Shown: in pieces, positions 22,777 to 31,729 of the stretch
Numbering within the stretch: the first letter of the stretch is position 1
Layout of the letters: every line of letters starts with the position of its first letter
Assembly (NCBI GenBank): GCA_018267615.1
Contig: JAFDYD010000034.1
Span: forward strand, 1-32,722
Length of the DNA: 32,722 bases
Reading direction: 5' to 3'
Source of the DNA: Bacteroidota bacterium
GTDB lineage: Bacteria > Bacteroidota > Bacteroidia > Chitinophagales > Chitinophagaceae
Position numbers and translations under genes: made by a program
Notes under the pieces: model-generated
What the model was told of the DNA's origin: nothing
Database searches by the model: none
The model's input: only the letters and a program-made list of their open reading frames with translations

Positions 22777-23649
22777 TCAGAGCTTCGTTTTTGCAGTAGC
22801 TAATGCGCTCCAGTCTATTTCATCCTTTCCTGACGCAACCAGCTCCTGCATATTTTCTTTAAGCAGATTTGCAAGTGGCATTTGCTGATTGGTTGCAGAT
22901 GCTTGTTGCAAAACCAGGTTCATATCTTTCAAACCAAGTTTCATGGAAAATGCAGCCGGTTCAAATTTTTTTTGAAGGATGATATTCGAGTAGTTATGAT
23001 AAATCGGCGCGTTGAATATCGTCTGCAATAACATCGACCACATTTTTTGTTCATCGACACCACTTGCCTTAGCTAAGGCGGTACTTTCTCCGATTGCTTC
23101 CAATGCTGCGCCAATTAAAAAGTTGCCACAGAGTTTTACAGTGTTGGCCGCAGTAATTTCATCTCCAAAATCCCAAACATTGATTGCCCCTGCGTCTCGT
23201 GCAAGCGGTTCAATCTGCTTCCTGATTTTTTCTTCACCACTCAATACAAAATTTATTTTTTTTGCAACAGCGGCATCGGGTCTTCCGAAAACAGGAGACG
23301 CCAGGTAATGTTGTTTTTGCTGACGATGTTTTGCATCCAGGTCCTTTGCAGTTTGTGGAAGAATGGTGCTCATCGAAACATGCACCGCTTCTGGTTGAAG
23401 ATTTTTTATCAACCCACCGTCGCCTTCACAAATAGATTTCAACACCGCATCATCCGAGACAATGGTAAATACCACGGAACATTGTTTTGCAAGTGATGCG
23501 ACATCCTTTTCCACAATGGCTCCCATTGCAGCCAGTGGTGCGGATTTGGACACAGTACGATTATATACATGAACAGTGTGTCCGCTTTCCACTAAGTTTA
23601 TTGCCATAGGTGTTCCTAAACTTCCTAAGCCAATGAATCCAATTTTCAT
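22777..23649 (-). CDS. Beta-hydroxyacid dehydrogenase family NAD(P)-dependent oxidoreductase
   Basis: 290 aa. The N-terminal Rossmann motif GFIGLGSLGTPMA (4-16) is typical of 3-hydroxyisobutyrate and related dehydrogenases, as is the helix with the catalytic lysine VKLCGNFLIG (Lys172, Asn176). The substrate-binding stretch usually DAPVSGG is changed to LASPVFGRPDAA (116-127), as in the Bacteroidota/glyoxylate reductase-like branch. A C-terminal all-helical domain (about 165-290) includes LGLKDMNLVLQQA. Reduces or oxidises a small beta-hydroxyacid; the exact substrate is not evident. It lies between metG and the FadN-like gene on the same strand but is flanked by inverted repeats on both sides. 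Confidence 0.9.
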   Translation of the reverse strand: MKIGFIGLGSLGTPMAINLVESGHTVHVYNRTVSKSAPLAAMGAIVEKDVASLAKQCSVVFTIVSDDAVLKSICEGDGGLIKNLQPEAVHVSMSTILPQTAKDLDAKHRQQKQHYLASPVFGRPDAAVAKKINFVLSGEEKIRKQIEPLARDAGAINVWDFGDEITAANTVKLCGNFLIGAALEAIGESTALAKASGVDEQKMWSMLLQTIFNAPIYHNYSNIILQKKFEPAAFSMKLGLKDMNLVLQQASATNQQMPLANLLKENMQELVASGKDEIDWSALATAKTKL

Positions 23650-23686
23650 GTTTTTTATATTTTAAAAAATAATGTGAGAGTGCGAA

Positions 23687-23866
23687 AAATGTCTGAACCG
23701 GGATTTTAAACGATTTTTCTGATTATACTGATGCCTTCGCCGGAGTAAAATTGTATTTAAAACCTGATGTCTTAGTGGTTCAATTTTTTGAACTATAAAG
23801 ACACTTAGGAATCAAGAATTTTCAGTTCAATCAGAAAAATCGTTTAAAATTCAGGTTCAGACATTT
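23687..23866. repeat. Long inverted repeat between metG and the dehydrogenase gene
   Basis: Left arm 23687-23724 and right arm 23829-23866 match with four to five mismatches over 38 bp. The 104-nt loop contains an inner hairpin, GTTCAA (23778-23783) with TTGAAC (23788-23793), beside cttagtgg/acacttagg units. The right arm ends two bases before the metG stop codon. The tips carry GAACCGGGATT and GAACCTGAATT, the same tip pattern as at 9728, 19871 and 25998. Confidence 0.88.
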
Positions 23867-23868
23867 GT

Positions 23869-25971
23869 CTACGATACAGTTGCTCCTGCTTCTATTTCAT
23901 TATCCGGGTTTACAAAGAAAAGTTTGCCTTCGCTGTTCTCCGCCATCAAGATCATTCCGTTGCTTTCAATGCCTCTCATTTTCCTTGGTGCGAGATTGGC
24001 AACAACTACAACCTGCTTCCCGATGATCTCTTCTGGCTTAAAATGGAGCGCTATACCGGACACGATTATGCGCTTTTCGGTTCCGAGATCAATTTCAAGT
24101 TTCAATAGTTTATCTGCCTTCTCCACTTTTTCAGCAGCAAGAATTTTTCCGGTGCGCAGATCCAGTTTTGCAAAATCGTCATACTGTATTTCTGCTTTCG
24201 GTTCCTCAACGACAGTTTTCTTTTCTTCCACGGTTGAATTTTGATTTGGTTTGGTTGCGTTTTTATGTAGTTTCTCTACCTGCGCGGCAATTTCTGCATC
24301 TTCAATTTTTCTGAAAAGCAATTCAGGTGGACGCAGGCTATAACCTACGCTGAGCAATTTTAATTTACCCGCATTTTGCCAATCGAGTATTTTATCTACC
24401 ACTTTCATCAGGTGCAACATTTTTTTCGCTGTATTCGGAAGAAATGGATTTATTAAAATTGCCAGGTTCGCCGTGAGCTGTAAACAAATATGCAAACAGT
24501 TATCAATTTGTTTTTGATCGTCGATACTCGTAATAGCTCCCGGTTTGTTGGCAGCTTTTTTCCACGGTTCTTTTTCCTGTAGGTATTTGTTTCCCTTTCT
24601 TGAAAGGTCAATTACTTCAAATAATGCTTCCCTGAATTTATATTCTTCCAGCAGGTTTTCAACTTTTGTTTTCGCATCTTCAATATCCCTGATGATTGCC
24701 TTATCCGTTGTATCCAGTATTTCATTGTGCAGTGGCGGCACTTTGCCATTACACAGTTTATGCATCAAAACAAAAGCACGGTTCACAAAATTTCCAAATA
24801 TCGCTACCAGCTCACTATTGTTTCTTTCCTGGAAATCTTTCCATGTAAAATCGTTATCTTTTGTTTCGGGGGCATTTGCGCATAATACATACCGCAACGC
24901 GTCTTCACAACCGGGAAAATCTTTTACGTATTCATCTACCCATACCGCCCAGTTGCGGCTGGTTGAAACTTTTTCTCCTTCTATATTTAGAAATTCATTA
25001 GCGGGAACATTATCGGGTAACACGAAATTTCCATGTGCTTTCAGCATTGCAGGAAAAATGATACAATGAAAAACGATATTGTCTTTCCCGATGAAATGCA
25101 CCAGCTTGGTATCTTCCCTGCACCAATAATCTGCCCAATCAGGTGTCAATTCTTTTGTTGCCGAGATATAACCAATCGGCGCGTCAAACCAAACGTATAA
25201 TACCTTTCCTTCGGTGTTTGGCAACGGCACTTTGATTCCCCAATTGCTGTCTCTCGTCATCGCTCTACTTTGGAGTCCATTGTCGAGCCAGCTTTTGCAC
25301 TGTCCATATACGTTATTCTTCCATTCCTTATGTCCTTCAATAATCCATTCCTTCAACCAGGATTCATATTGTTGTAATGGAAAATACCAATGCGTCGTTT
25401 TCCTTTTTACTGGAACTGCATCACTCAGCGTGCTGCGGGGATTGATCAGTATTTCGGGACTCAATGAAGAACCGCACCTTTCGCACTGATCACCGTATGC
25501 GTTTGGATTTCCGCAAATCGGACAGGTGCCAACAATATAACGATCGGCCAAAAAAGTTTTTGCTTTTTCATCATAGAATTGTTCGGTTTCTTTTTCTTCA
25601 AACAATCCTTCATCGTATAACTTTTTGAAAAATGCAGAAGCTGTTTCATGATGCACTTTATTCGATGTTCTCGAATATATATCGAATGAAATTCCCATCT
25701 GCTCAAGGCTTTCTTTGATAAGCGCATGATATTTATCCACGACCTGCTGCGGCGTGATGCCTTCTTTCATGGCGCGAATGGTAATAGGAACACCATGTTC
25801 GTCGCTTCCGCCTACGAATTTGATATCTCTTTTCTGCGCTCTTTGATAACGGACATATATATCCGCTGGAATATAACATCCAGAGAGATGGCCAATATGA
25901 AGCGGTCCATTCGCATAGGGTAATGCAGCACTGACTAATATTCTTTTATAATCTTTCATCTTTTGTTCCAT
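23869..25971 (-). CDS. metG: Methionyl-tRNA synthetase
   Basis: Class I aminoacyl-tRNA synthetase of 700 aa. HIGH is at 25-28 and the KMSKS loop has the form KVSTS (334-338), a variant I associate with Bacteroidota. The CP zinc domain has one four-cysteine knuckle (Cys150, 153, 163, 166). The anticodon-binding domain spans about 390-550. A C-terminal tRNA-binding (EMAP II/Trbp111-like) domain starts near 595 ([14 protein letters not shown]) and ends with MILMAEN. The region between (about 570-595) is a charged linker. The start could also be the second ATG at 25959, four codons in; I kept the first. Confidence 0.97.
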   Translation of the reverse strand: MEQKMKDYKRILVSAALPYANGPLHIGHLSGCYIPADIYVRYQRAQKRDIKFVGGSDEHGVPITIRAMKEGITPQQVVDKYHALIKESLEQMGISFDIYSRTSNKVHHETASAFFKKLYDEGLFEEKETEQFYDEKAKTFLADRYIVGTCPICGNPNAYGDQCERCGSSLSPEILINPRSTLSDAVPVKRKTTHWYFPLQQYESWLKEWIIEGHKEWKNNVYGQCKSWLDNGLQSRAMTRDSNWGIKVPLPNTEGKVLYVWFDAPIGYISATKELTPDWADYWCREDTKLVHFIGKDNIVFHCIIFPAMLKAHGNFVLPDNVPANEFLNIEGEKVSTSRNWAVWVDEYVKDFPGCEDALRYVLCANAPETKDNDFTWKDFQERNNSELVAIFGNFVNRAFVLMHKLCNGKVPPLHNEILDTTDKAIIRDIEDAKTKVENLLEEYKFREALFEVIDLSRKGNKYLQEKEPWKKAANKPGAITSIDDQKQIDNCLHICLQLTANLAILINPFLPNTAKKMLHLMKVVDKILDWQNAGKLKLLSVGYSLRPPELLFRKIEDAEIAAQVEKLHKNATKPNQNSTVEEKKTVVEEPKAEIQYDDFAKLDLRTGKILAAEKVEKADKLLKLEIDLGTEKRIIVSGIALHFKPEEIIGKQVVVVANLAPRKMRGIESNGMILMAENSEGKLFFVNPDNEIEAGATVS

Positions 25972-25985
25972 GGTATTTCGGGCTG

Positions 25986-25993
25986 CAAAAATA
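25986..25993 (-). promoter_or_regulatory. Bacteroidota-type -7 box for metG
   Basis: On the minus strand the sequence reads TATTTTTG, matching TAnnTTTG, 14 bp before the metG ATG. The 16-mer ATTTGGCGTATTTTTG that contains it differs by one base from 8778-8793 in front of the epimerase gene. The adjoining sequence upstream is the arm of the inverted repeat 25998-26128, so the -33 region would be repeat DNA. Confidence 0.55.
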
Positions 25994-25997
25994 CGCC

Positions 25998-26128
25998 AAA
26001 TGTCTGAACTGTGATTTTTGAGATGTATGGGATAACTGGGATAATCAGAAAATACTTATTTGAAAATTGTTAGTCGAAAGTTATCCCAACTATCACATAC
26101 ATCTCAAAAATCACAGTTCAGACAATTT
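25998..26128. repeat. Long inverted repeat in the divergent metG / LD-carboxypeptidase gap
   Basis: Left arm 25998-26044 and right arm 26081-26128 match over about 47 bp: the outer 33 bases have a single one-base gap, and the inner part more changes. The loop is 36 nt. Both neighbouring genes start outward, so this element cannot be a terminator for either; it fills their upstream regions. Tips carry GAACTGTGATT. Confidence 0.92.
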
Positions 26129-26151
26129 CACATTTGCTTTACCTTTAATCA

Positions 26152-27174
26152 ATGAACCGTAAGCATTTTTTATCCTCAGTTTTTGGTGCAGGAACATTTC
26201 TTTCTTTTCCGCGTTTTGTTCGCGATGAGCAAAAAATAGCCAACGATGCGGCAATCATTCCTCCTTATTTAAAAACGGGTGATACAATAGGAATCAGTTG
26301 CCCCGCTGGCAATATCACGCTCCTGGAAATCCAGCCTGCTATCACTCAAATCGAAAGCTGGGGATATAAAGTCCGCATAGGCGACACCGTTGGAAGGAAA
26401 GATTTTACTTTTGGCGGCACTGATGCCGAACGTGCAAAAGATTTTCAGCAAATGCTTGACGACCCCTCCATCATCGCGATTTTGTGCGCACGCGGTGGTT
26501 ATGGTTCGATCCGAATTTTAGATCAATTGGATTTTTCTTCATTCGCTAAAAAACCAAAATGGATCATTGGGTTTAGTGATATCACTTTTATTCACGCGCA
26601 CCTGAACCGGAATTTTAATATTGCGTCTATCCATTCAAAAATGTGCAATAGTTTTCCGGAAGATTGGTCCAGGGCAGAACCGGTACAAATCGACTCGATA
26701 CTTTCTATTCGAAAAGCATTGTCAGGTGAGCAGATGAAATACAATATCGTTCCTGATATTGCTAATAAGGCGGGTGATGCGACTGGCATGTTGATCGGAG
26801 GTAATTTAAAAACGATCGAAACATTATCGGGAACAAAATCCGATTTACAGACGAACGGAAAAATATTATTCGTAGAAGATACCGGCGAATATTTGTATAG
26901 TATTGATCGTATGTTTTGGAATTTGAAAAGAACAGGTAAATTAGATAAGCTTGCGGCGCTGATTGTCGGCGGATTTAAAATTAAACCCGATGATCCCGGC
27001 GAAGAATTTGGAAGAACACTTACTGACATTGTATTGGAAAAAGTGAAAGATTATAGTTATCCCGTGTGTTTTGGTTTTCCCGTGGGCCATCAAAAAGAAA
27101 ATTATGCGTTGAAATATGGCGTGAATCACCGCATCCAAATAAATTCAGTGACAGTTAATTTGCATGAAGTATAA
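26152..27174 (+). CDS. LD-carboxypeptidase (S66 family), exported copy
   Basis: 340 aa serine peptidase of the LdcA type, cleaving the L,D bond at D-Ala4 of peptidoglycan tetrapeptides during wall recycling (family knowledge). Nucleophile Ser142 in GFSDIT, glutamate in the VEDTGEYLYSIDRM motif (242-254), histidine His313 in GHQKENYAL; the CARGGYG motif is at 112-118. N-terminal 20 residues (MNRKHFLSSVFGAGTFLSFP) form a signal-like hydrophobic stretch with a Tat-like look but no RR, then a spacer to the catalytic core at about 37. The directly following gene is a paralogue lacking this leader. Confidence 0.92.
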   Translation: MNRKHFLSSVFGAGTFLSFPRFVRDEQKIANDAAIIPPYLKTGDTIGISCPAGNITLLEIQPAITQIESWGYKVRIGDTVGRKDFTFGGTDAERAKDFQQMLDDPSIIAILCARGGYGSIRILDQLDFSSFAKKPKWIIGFSDITFIHAHLNRNFNIASIHSKMCNSFPEDWSRAEPVQIDSILSIRKALSGEQMKYNIVPDIANKAGDATGMLIGGNLKTIETLSGTKSDLQTNGKILFVEDTGEYLYSIDRMFWNLKRTGKLDKLAALIVGGFKIKPDDPGEEFGRTLTDIVLEKVKDYSYPVCFGFPVGHQKENYALKYGVNHRIQINSVTVNLHEV

Positions 27175-27188
27175 ATGAATATAAAATC

Positions 27189-28097
27189 ATGGTGAAAACT
27201 CCTCCATATTTGCAAAAGGGCGACACGATTGGTATTGTTTGTCCTGCTGGATACATGTCCATTGAAAAAGCGCAAACTTGTATCAACACATTGCAGGAGT
27301 GGGGCTATGGCGTGCGGATTGGAAAAACGCTGGGCAGTGAATCACCCAATTATTTTTCCGGTACAGATTCGGAACGGCTCGCAGATTTTCAACAGATGTT
27401 AGATGACGACGAAGTGAAAGCGATTTTTTGTGCGCGCGGTGGTTATGGTGTTGGGAGAATTATTGAGGAAATCAACTTTAAAAAATTCAAAAAAAATCCA
27501 AAATGGATTATTGGTTATAGTGATATCACCATTTTGCATGCGCATATTTTTTCTAATTATGATATTTCAAGCCTGCATGCGCCGATGGCATCTGCTTTCA
27601 ATAACGGTGAAAGTCAAAACGAATTTATCGGGTCTTTAAAAAATATATTGGAAGGCGAGAAAATAAAATATGCGATATCAGCTCATGAATTTAATCGAAA
27701 AGGAGAGGCAATTGGAGAATTAGTTGGTGGAAATCTCAGTCTGTTGGTTCATATCAACTCCACTTCTTCGGATATAAAAACAAAAGGCAAAATTTTATTC
27801 CTGGAAGATGTCGGCGAATATTTATATAATATCGATCGCATGTTTTATCATCTCAAGCGGTCCGACAAGCTGAATAAATTAGCGGGATTGATTATCGGCG
27901 GCTTCACCGATATGAAAGATACGGAAAGGCCTTTTGGAAAAACTGCGTACGAACTTATTCATGACATCGTAAAAGATTATAAATACCCGGTGTGTTTTGG
28001 ATTTCCGGTAAGTCATGAAAAAGAAAATTATGCGTTGAAAGTGGGAGTGGGTTATAAATTAAAAGTAGCGAAGGGCCGGGTAACACTGGAAGAATAA
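27189..28097 (+). CDS. LD-carboxypeptidase (S66 family), cytoplasmic copy
   Basis: 302 aa paralogue of the upstream gene, starting 14 bp after it and probably co-transcribed. It begins directly at the catalytic core (KTPPYLQKGDTIGIVCPAG) without any signal sequence. Catalytic residues are conserved: Ser111 in GYSDIT, glutamate in LEDVGEYLYNIDRM (205-218) and His276 in SHEKENYAL; CARGGYG is at 81-87. Cytoplasmic location fits the classical LdcA role in recycling muropeptides. Similarity to the upstream protein runs the full core length, so this is a tandem duplication in which one copy gained or lost the leader. Confidence 0.93.
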   Translation: MVKTPPYLQKGDTIGIVCPAGYMSIEKAQTCINTLQEWGYGVRIGKTLGSESPNYFSGTDSERLADFQQMLDDDEVKAIFCARGGYGVGRIIEEINFKKFKKNPKWIIGYSDITILHAHIFSNYDISSLHAPMASAFNNGESQNEFIGSLKNILEGEKIKYAISAHEFNRKGEAIGELVGGNLSLLVHINSTSSDIKTKGKILFLEDVGEYLYNIDRMFYHLKRSDKLNKLAGLIIGGFTDMKDTERPFGKTAYELIHDIVKDYKYPVCFGFPVSHEKENYALKVGVGYKLKVAKGRVTLEE

Positions 28098-28109
28098 TAT
28101 AAAACACGA

Positions 28110-28129
28110 AGGCCGGCGTTAGCCGGCCT
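28110..28129. terminator. Palindromic stem between the LD-carboxypeptidase and katA genes
   Basis: AGGCCGGC (28110-28117), loop GTTA, GCCGGCCT (28122-28129) make a perfect 8-bp GC-rich stem 13 bp after the stop codon. No T-run follows directly on either strand. The genes converge, so it may serve both; a weak further GTAGC/GCTAC stem ahead of a T-rich run lies at about 28156-28193. Confidence 0.6.
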
Positions 28130-28194
28130 CGCAGGATAGTTGTCCTCTCATGTGTAGCAGGAAAGAAAACATATCTAAGCTACGTTATTTTTTC

Positions 28195-29706
28195 TTAAAC
28201 TGTAACGGGTTGTTTGTCGTGTTGTTTAGGCATTGCTTGTTCCACATTCACTCCCAAACCCTGTGCAATAGCCATTCCCAGCCCGATATCCGCGCGGAAA
28301 AAATGACATAACTGACGGTTAACAATTTCATTTTTCTTCGGACCTGCAATTCCACTCATAGCACCTACAATATTGCTTACGAGATTTTTTTTGTCATAGT
28401 CGCTTAATACTTCGCGATAAAAAATTCCCGGTTGTGTGTAATGATCGTTTTCGCCTTGTCCATTTCTGTCGTACCAGTCTGCAATATTTGTGTCCAGTTC
28501 GATTGGTAAACCCTTGTATTTTTCATCGGGTTTGATGTTGTCAAAACTGTTTGGATAATAATTTGGATTTGCACCTGCATTTCCATCAACGCGCATGAAG
28601 CCGTCGCGTTCATAATTATTGATAGCATATGGACATTTATTCACTGGTATCTGCTCGTAGTTTGCACCCAAACGATAACGGTGAGCATCAGGGTAAGAAA
28701 GCAATCTTCCCTGCAACATTTTATCAGGAGAATAACTGATACCATCTACAACATGTGCCGGCGCAAACGCGGCTTGTTCCACTTCTGCAAAATAATTCCT
28801 GGGGTTTTCATTCAACTCCATGATACCAACATCGATCAGTGGAAATTCTTTTTGTGACCACGTCTTGGTGAGATCAAATGGATTGAATCTATAATTTTTT
28901 GCCTGCTCCATTGTCATTACCTGGATCTTAAGATACCATTTCGGAAAATCGCCGCTTTCAATGGCGTTCACTAAATCACGTTGTGCAAAATCAGGATCTT
29001 CTCCTTTCATTTTTACGGCTTCGTCATTGACAAAGTTTTTAATTCCCTGGGCGCTTTTGAAATGAAATTTCACCCACACTTGTTCATTTTTGTCATTGAT
29101 CAGGCTGAAAGTGTGACTTCCGAATCCATGCATGTGACGATAACCATAAGGAGTGCCGCGATCGCTCATCAAAAACATTACCTGGTGCAGGCTTTCAGGA
29201 TTCAGACTCCAGAAATCCCACATCATGGTTGGACTTTTACAGTTCGTATAAGGATCTCTTTTTTGGGTATGAATAAAATCAGAGAATTTTTTTGGATCCT
29301 TGATAAAAAAGATCGGAGTATTGTTGCCCACGAGATCCCAGTTCCCTTCTTCGGTATAAAATTTTATGGCGAAGCCACGTGGATCGCGCTCTGTATCTGC
29401 TGAACCTTTTTCACCACCAACAGTAGAGAAACGCAAAAACATTTTTGTTTTCTTACCAACCTGGCTGAACAATTTAGCACGGGTATATTTAGTGATATCG
29501 TGGGTAACGATAAAAGTTCCGTACGCCGCACTTCCCTTCGCATGCACCACTCTTTCGGGTATGCGTTCCCGGTTGAAGTGAGCCATTTTTTCGTGCAGAA
29601 TAAAATCCTGCAACAATAAAGGGCCACGCGCACCTGCGCTCATTGTATCCTCGTGATGATAATAAGGAATGCCTGACGCGGTGGTTAGCTTTTTTTCTTC
29701 ACTCAT
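28195..29706 (-). CDS. katA: Monofunctional haem catalase (small-subunit type)
   Basis: 503 aa enzyme dismuting hydrogen peroxide. Aligning by eye with human catalase at a constant offset of 20 gives all key residues: distal His55 in RVVHAKG, Asn128 in VGNNTP and the haem-ligating Tyr338 in RLLSYPD. Length fits the small-subunit class; there is no extra C-terminal flavodoxin-like domain. Cytoplasmic: no signal peptide. It is transcribed away from oxyR, with a consensus OxyR site in the 112-bp intergenic region, so peroxide induction through OxyR is likely. Confidence 0.97.
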   Translation of the reverse strand: MSEEKKLTTASGIPYYHHEDTMSAGARGPLLLQDFILHEKMAHFNRERIPERVVHAKGSAAYGTFIVTHDITKYTRAKLFSQVGKKTKMFLRFSTVGGEKGSADTERDPRGFAIKFYTEEGNWDLVGNNTPIFFIKDPKKFSDFIHTQKRDPYTNCKSPTMMWDFWSLNPESLHQVMFLMSDRGTPYGYRHMHGFGSHTFSLINDKNEQVWVKFHFKSAQGIKNFVNDEAVKMKGEDPDFAQRDLVNAIESGDFPKWYLKIQVMTMEQAKNYRFNPFDLTKTWSQKEFPLIDVGIMELNENPRNYFAEVEQAAFAPAHVVDGISYSPDKMLQGRLLSYPDAHRYRLGANYEQIPVNKCPYAINNYERDGFMRVDGNAGANPNYYPNSFDNIKPDEKYKGLPIELDTNIADWYDRNGQGENDHYTQPGIFYREVLSDYDKKNLVSNIVGAMSGIAGPKKNEIVNRQLCHFFRADIGLGMAIAQGLGVNVEQAMPKQHDKQPVTV

Positions 29707-29800
29707 AGTATGGTTTTTAAATGATGAACAGATTGTTTACTCGTCACTTCAAATGTCCGTCTTTTTATTGATTGGAAAAATTGATTAATTTTATTATTCA

Positions 29801-29815
29801 ATAGATAATATCTAT
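29801..29815. promoter_or_regulatory. OxyR-type binding site in the katA-oxyR intergenic region
   Basis: ATAGATAATATCTAT matches the OxyR half-site consensus ATAGnTnnnAnCTAT at every fixed position and is palindromic. It ends three bases before the oxyR ATG, a place suited to autoregulation. The katA start is 95 bp away. The second half-site expected 22 bp further out (ATAG-like at about 29779) is only weakly visible. Confidence 0.8.
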
Positions 29816-29818
29816 ATC

Positions 29819-30754
29819 ATGACATTCACCCAGCTTGAATACATTATCTCTATCGATACCCACCGGCATTTTGCCAAAGCAGCCGAAAACTGTTTTGTGA
29901 CCCAGCCCACACTAAGTATGCAGGTGCAAAAACTGGAAGAGGAATTAGGTCTTTTGATATTTGACCGAAGTAAACTGCCCGTTATTCCTACTGCAGCCGG
30001 CGCAGAAATAATCGAGCAGGCCAGAAAGATCCTTTCGGAAAAAAACAGGGTTCTTGAAATTGTTCAGCATAAAAAAGATACGCTGAATGGTGAATTGCGG
30101 ATCGGCATCATTCCAACATTGGCGCCTTATCTCTTACCATTATTTGTGCAACGGTTCACCAAAAAATATCCAAAAATAAAAATGATCGTGCATGAAATGA
30201 CGACAGAGATTGTTGTTTCGAAACTGCGTGAAGGCCGTATCGATGTGGGCATATTGGTAACACCGCTACAGGAAAAAGGAATCCGTGAACATATTTTATT
30301 TTATGAGGAACTGCTTGTATATGTGTCTGAGAAGAATGGTCTTTATAAAAAGAATTACATCCTCGCAAAAGATATTGATCCGAATAAATTGTGGTTATTG
30401 GAAGAAGGACATTGTTTCCGCTCTCAGATTGTCAACCTTTGCGAATTATTGCGAGTGAGCCGGGAGGAAAGTCATTTTGATTATGAGGCTGGAAGTTTTG
30501 AAACATTGCGGCGCATGGTGGAGTTGAATGAAGGCATCACCATTTTACCAGAGTTGGCGGCGATGGATTTTACGCCACGTCAACAAAGATTGATCCGCCA
30601 TTTTAAAAAACCAGCGCCTATGCGTGAGGTGAGCCTGGTCGTTCACCGCGATTTTGTAAAGAAGAGATTGATAGAAGCATTGAAGCAGGAAATCATTGAT
30701 ATTGTTCCGCAAAAAATCAAACAAAATAAAAATTTTCATGTGGTTCCCATTTGA
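29819..30754 (+). CDS. oxyR: OxyR, peroxide-sensing LysR-type regulator
   Basis: 311 aa LysR-family regulator. N-terminal winged helix-turn-helix (AAENCFVTQPTLSMQVQKLE, 21-40), then a linker helix and an effector domain from about 90. The redox pair is exactly where it is in E. coli OxyR: Cys199 in EEGHCFR and Cys208 in VNLCELL. This strongly separates it from other LysR proteins. It is divergent from katA and carries an OxyR site just before its own start codon. The C-terminal 15 residues are Lys/Asn-rich. Confidence 0.96.
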   Translation: MTFTQLEYIISIDTHRHFAKAAENCFVTQPTLSMQVQKLEEELGLLIFDRSKLPVIPTAAGAEIIEQARKILSEKNRVLEIVQHKKDTLNGELRIGIIPTLAPYLLPLFVQRFTKKYPKIKMIVHEMTTEIVVSKLREGRIDVGILVTPLQEKGIREHILFYEELLVYVSEKNGLYKKNYILAKDIDPNKLWLLEEGHCFRSQIVNLCELLRVSREESHFDYEAGSFETLRRMVELNEGITILPELAAMDFTPRQQRLIRHFKKPAPMREVSLVVHRDFVKKRLIEALKQEIIDIVPQKIKQNKNFHVVPI

Positions 30755-30757
30755 TTA

Positions 30758-30878
30758 GTCGAGTAGTCGATTAGTTGATTTGTCGATTGGTCACTAGGTT
30801 AATAAGTTGACATATAAACGATGAAAACATTATTGTTTGCGCAGCTCCGAACTATAATCGACCAATCGACTACTCAAC
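30758..30878. repeat. Long inverted repeat, GTCGATTGG family, copy 2
   Basis: Left arm 30758-30780 and right arm 30856-30878 match over 23 bp with three to four mismatches; the loop is 75 nt. Units have an 8-bp period (agtcgatt). It begins 4 bases after the oxyR stop codon. The 18 bases at 30855-30872 are identical to 4112-4129 in the murC-ftsQ gap. The loop holds no obvious gene or terminator. Confidence 0.8.
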
Positions 30879-30939
30879 AAGTCGCACATTAAATTTTACC
30901 GTATTTTGCGCTTTTTGGTTACACAATCATTATAAGATT

Positions 30940-31716
30940 ATGAGCAACCTGCGAAAGATTTTGTTGTCAGTGCTTGGAGAGAGAAAATATTTATCATTGC
31001 TGGCTTCATCTTTTCAAAAATTATATAAAGCCGGAAAACTGGGTATTGAGTACCAGGATATCTATTTTTTGAAATCAATTGTTGGTGAAGGGAATTATTG
31101 TGTTGATATCGGCGCGCATCTCGGGTACTACACCATGGAATTAAGCAGACTGGTAAAATCGGAGGGCAAAGTGCTGGCGGTGGAGCCGATGACAAAATTC
31201 AATCGCACCCTGCAAAATATGCTTGAAAAAAAAGGAATTCGAAATGTTGAAATTTTCCAGGTCGCACTTGGAGGGAAAGGCGACTTTGTAGAAATGGGAA
31301 TTCCGAAAGTGGACAAAATGAAAAAGTTCGGTTATGCAAGAGTGATAGAATCGAATACTTCTTTGAACTATATCGAATCGGAAAAAGTTAAAAACGAAAG
31401 CGGCGATCATCTTTTTGAAAACCTGCCGCGACTTGATTTTATAAAATGCGATGTAGAGGGATTGGAAGTGCAAGTATTTAGTTCAATGTTGAAGACAATT
31501 GCAAAACATCAGCCCATACTACTTTGTGAACTTGCTCAAAAAGAGGAGCGGATTAAATTATTCGAAATGATTTCTCCTTTTTCCTACAATATTTTTTATT
31601 TGGAAAATAAGATGCTGCATCGAATGGATGTGAATTCAGACAAACATCCAGTTTCGCATAATCATTATTTTATTCCGGCAAAGCAGCAGGAGAGGCTAAG
31701 TGCGTTTATTCGATAG
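30940..31716 (+). CDS. FkbM-family methyltransferase
   Basis: 258 aa SAM-dependent methyltransferase. SAM motif I VDIGAHLGYYT (55-65), acidic loop AVEPMTKF (80-87) and the FkbM signature DFIKCDVEGLE (166-176) are present; the last is diagnostic of the family. Members O-methylate sugars or polyketides; the acceptor here is unknown. A short N-terminal segment precedes the core, and the protein is cytoplasmic. The gene stands alone, with inverted repeats on either side, and converges on the hydrolase gene. Confidence 0.9.
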   Translation: MSNLRKILLSVLGERKYLSLLASSFQKLYKAGKLGIEYQDIYFLKSIVGEGNYCVDIGAHLGYYTMELSRLVKSEGKVLAVEPMTKFNRTLQNMLEKKGIRNVEIFQVALGGKGDFVEMGIPKVDKMKKFGYARVIESNTSLNYIESEKVKNESGDHLFENLPRLDFIKCDVEGLEVQVFSSMLKTIAKHQPILLCELAQKEERIKLFEMISPFSYNIFYLENKMLHRMDVNSDKHPVSHNHYFIPAKQQERLSAFIR

Positions 31717-31729
31717 GGAACGCGGAAGG

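Noticed and set aside
24545..25069. 174-codon open frame antisense to metG
   Set aside because: Ser/Phe-rich complement of the synthetase coding sequence; no independent evidence.
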